This document shows, piece after piece, positions 6,108-7,444 of a stretch of DNA of 7,444 nt. The DNA is from Kiritimatiellaceae bacterium (GTDB lineage: Bacteria > Verrucomicrobiota > Kiritimatiellia > Kiritimatiellales > Pontiellaceae), in the NCBI GenBank assembly GCA_002691095.1, contig NZGU01000017.1, positions 21,596 to 29,039 on the forward strand. The letters are read 5' to 3'. Under the pieces are notes generated by a model. The model was given only the letters and a program-made list of their open reading frames with translations, did not search any database and was not told where the DNA came from. Within the stretch, counting starts at the first letter, position 1. Every line of letters starts with the position of its first letter. A program made the position numbers and the translations under genes.

Positions 6108-6257
6108 TTAGCGGTGGTAGAAGTTTTTTTTGCGCCATGCGTTGGATGGAATGTTTACATTTTGGTTGTGCAGCTTCCGAGCTTCGGCTTCGTTGACGGC
6201 GGCTTCTTTGAGGGTCGTTGGTTTTTTGGGGGTGTTTTCTGGTTGTTCTTTGTTCAT
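6108..6257 (-). CDS. Small basic protein, 49 aa, unknown function
   Basis: An ATG at 6257 opens a 49-codon frame ending in TAA (6110-6108). AGGA lies 7 bases ahead of the ATG, a good Shine-Dalgarno site, and the ORF starts 18 bases after the argC stop and ends 16 bases before alr. Such tight, regular spacing argues for a real gene. The protein begins MNKEQPENTPKKPTTLKEAA, continues with a charged middle (NEAEARKLHN, 22-31) and ends in an aromatic/basic tail, NAWRKKNFYHR (39-49). It has about ten Lys/Arg against five Glu, no Cys, no signal peptide and no membrane segment. The N-terminus looks disordered and the middle may be a helix. I do not recognise a family. An A8 run covers codons 43-45. 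It could be a nucleic-acid- or ribosome-binding peptide, but that is a guess from charge alone. Confidence 0.65.
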   Translation of the reverse strand: MNKEQPENTPKKPTTLKEAAVNEAEARKLHNQNVNIPSNAWRKKNFYHR

Positions 6258-6275
6258 CTGTTTGTCCTGTTAAGA

Positions 6276-7325
6276 TTAGGGATATTGACCGGGTTGGTTG
6301 AGGGCGGTGTCGGGATCGAATCCGTAGAGATGGTTGAGGACTTGGAGGGCGTTGCCGGCTTGTCCTTTCATGAGGTTGTCGATGTGGGAGACGATGCGGA
6401 GGCGCTGGGTGCGTTGGTCAATATCGACGGTTAGATTGCAGTAGTTGGTGCCGCGGACATCGGCGATGGAGGCGGGTTGGTTAGCGTCCTGCACGCGGAT
6501 GAATCCGTTGGAGGGGTAGAAGGTGCGGTAGATTTCGAGTAGCTCGTCGAGGCGGGTTTGGTTGAGGTTGGCGTAGCAGACGCTCATGATGCCTCGGCAG
6601 ACGGGAACGGCCTGAGCGGTGAAGGTGATTTGGAGTTCTTGGTCGCAGAGGAGACCGAGTTCCTGTTCGATTTCGACCATGTGCTGGTGTCCGCTGAGGC
6701 GGTAGGCATTCATGTTGTCGTAGCGGTTGGGATAGTGAAAGCCGGGGCTTGGTTTTTTGCCGGCACCGGAGATGCCTGTTTTACAGTCGCATATGATGCT
6801 GGTGAGATCAACGATGCCGGCCTGAACAGCGGGGGCGAGGGCGAGGATGCAGCTGACGGCGAAGCAACCGGGATTGCCGACGAGTTGTTGATCGGTGGTG
6901 AGGGCATGCAGTTCGGGAAGACCGTATTGGGTGGCGGAGAGAAGTTCAGGCGCGTCGTGTGTGGGGTTCTTTCCGAGAAAGTTGGCATAGTGAGTATAGC
7001 GTTCAGGGGTGTTGAAGCGGAAGTCACCGCTGTAGTCGATGATTTTGGCTCCTTTTTCTATTTCAGCGGCGGCGGTTTGCATACCGACGCGGTCGGGGGT
7101 GGAGAAGATAACCAGGTCGTGGGCTTGGTTGGCAGCGGGATCTTCGGGGGACAGGATGGTTTGGTCGCAGAAGCCGCGGAGGTGGGGAAAGACATCACTC
7201 ATGCGGCGTCCGGTATCGGAGAGACTTACGAGGGTGGCGATGTTGACATGAGGGTGCTTAAGGAGGAGTTCGGTGATGCCGACTCCGCCATATCCGCCTG
7301 CGCCTACGATCTTTGCTTGTATCAT
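6276..7325 (-). CDS. argC: N-acetyl-gamma-glutamyl-phosphate reductase
   Basis: Reduces N-acetylglutamyl-5-phosphate to N-acetylglutamate 5-semialdehyde with NADPH, the third step of arginine synthesis; cytoplasmic. 349 aa, the usual length of the long ArgC type. The N-terminal Rossmann motif is VGAGGYGGVG (7-16), where GASGYGG is common. The catalytic cysteine C154 lies in VGNPGCF (149-155). SGAGKKPS (186-193), the His pair in GHQHMVEIEQEL (212-223) and VSHIDNLMKGQAGNALQ (312-328) are family landmarks. The last is the C-terminal segment near the NADP site. AGGAG (+ strand 7333-7337) sits 7 bases before the ATG, a strong ribosome site. It is the first visible gene of the leftward argC-small ORF-alr cluster; no other arginine genes are in view. 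Confidence 0.95.
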   Translation of the reverse strand: MIQAKIVGAGGYGGVGITELLLKHPHVNIATLVSLSDTGRRMSDVFPHLRGFCDQTILSPEDPAANQAHDLVIFSTPDRVGMQTAAAEIEKGAKIIDYSGDFRFNTPERYTHYANFLGKNPTHDAPELLSATQYGLPELHALTTDQQLVGNPGCFAVSCILALAPAVQAGIVDLTSIICDCKTGISGAGKKPSPGFHYPNRYDNMNAYRLSGHQHMVEIEQELGLLCDQELQITFTAQAVPVCRGIMSVCYANLNQTRLDELLEIYRTFYPSNGFIRVQDANQPASIADVRGTNYCNLTVDIDQRTQRLRIVSHIDNLMKGQAGNALQVLNHLYGFDPDTALNQPGQYP

Positions 7326-7444
7326 GCTGTTTCTCCTGCTTGGTGATGGAGCATAGCAAGGCGGGTTATAAAGTCCATCGTTTAGATAGCTGATTTGAGG
7401 CTAGTGGGTGCGGGTGCAGGGGGGTGGGCGGTTGAGGGATCGGG
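7326..7444. other. Upstream region of argC, right edge of window
   Basis: No complete gene is seen here. Leftward, TGGACT (7377-7372) and TATGCT (7355-7350), 16 bases apart, could be a weak argC promoter. The -35 matches 4 of 6 positions, and the start point would fall very close to the argC ribosome site. TATAAC near 7370 is another -10-like box without a good partner. A leftward frame is open from the edge to a TAA at 7384-7382 (20 codons, Pro/Ala-rich). It could be the tail of an upstream gene, but the other two frames on that strand are open for similar lengths, so nothing can be concluded. Confidence 0.3.

Noticed and set aside
6558..7346. A 262-codon + strand frame antisense to argC, and a similar 153-codon frame (5126-5587) antisense to alr
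   Set aside because: Shadow frames with skewed composition, no ribosome site noted, and a conserved enzyme on the opposite strand.
1..7444. CRISPR array, insertion sequence, tRNA or phage-like module
   Set aside because: No regularly spaced direct repeats, transposase motifs, terminal inverted repeats with target duplications or tRNA cloverleaf were seen; all long genes but two are housekeeping enzymes.

Overview
The window reads as ordinary chromosomal DNA from a Gram-negative bacterium. The best taxonomic hint is a cell-surface protein with a PEP-CTERM sorting tail (228 aa, + strand, near the left edge). Such proteins occur only in bacteria with an exosortase, including many Verrucomicrobiota/Kiritimatiellota-type and proteobacterial lineages. 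I lean towards the former, but the window does not prove it. No mobile element, CRISPR array, rRNA or tRNA is visible.

Layout, left to right. Positions 1-268 are a leader upstream of the PEP-CTERM gene. It can fold into a chain of mutually exclusive hairpins, including an intrinsic-terminator-like hairpin followed by seven T and a second hairpin that hides the ribosome binding site. The PEP-CTERM gene (269-955, +) ends at a strong two-way terminator (980-1009). Next comes a leftward operon, leuC-leuD-icd (4329 to 1032). It has a recognisable sigma70-type promoter, a TAATG stop/start overlap between leuC and leuD, and a 17-base gap before icd. Divergent from leuC is a rightward secreted DUF2059 protein gene (4480-4983). 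Its stop lies one base from the stop of alr, the last gene of a second leftward cluster: argC (7325-6276), a 49-codon small ORF (6257-6108) and alr (6091-4985).

How the genes work together. LeuC and LeuD form isopropylmalate isomerase in leucine synthesis. In place of the usual partner leuB the operon carries icd, the NADP-dependent isocitrate dehydrogenase of the TCA cycle, a homologue of LeuB. ArgC makes N-acetylglutamate semialdehyde for arginine, and Alr makes D-alanine for peptidoglycan. The small protein between them has no function I recognise, but it has a good Shine-Dalgarno site and fits tightly into the operon. The + strand is strongly G-rich over C in both gene directions. The leftward metabolic genes therefore probably lie on the lagging strand, and the skew appears to shape their codon and amino-acid use.

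The observations most worth a second look are the switch-like leader of the PEP-CTERM gene, the unannotated small ORF and its A8-linked relationship to alr, the palindromic in-frame insertion in leuD, and icd in the leuB position.
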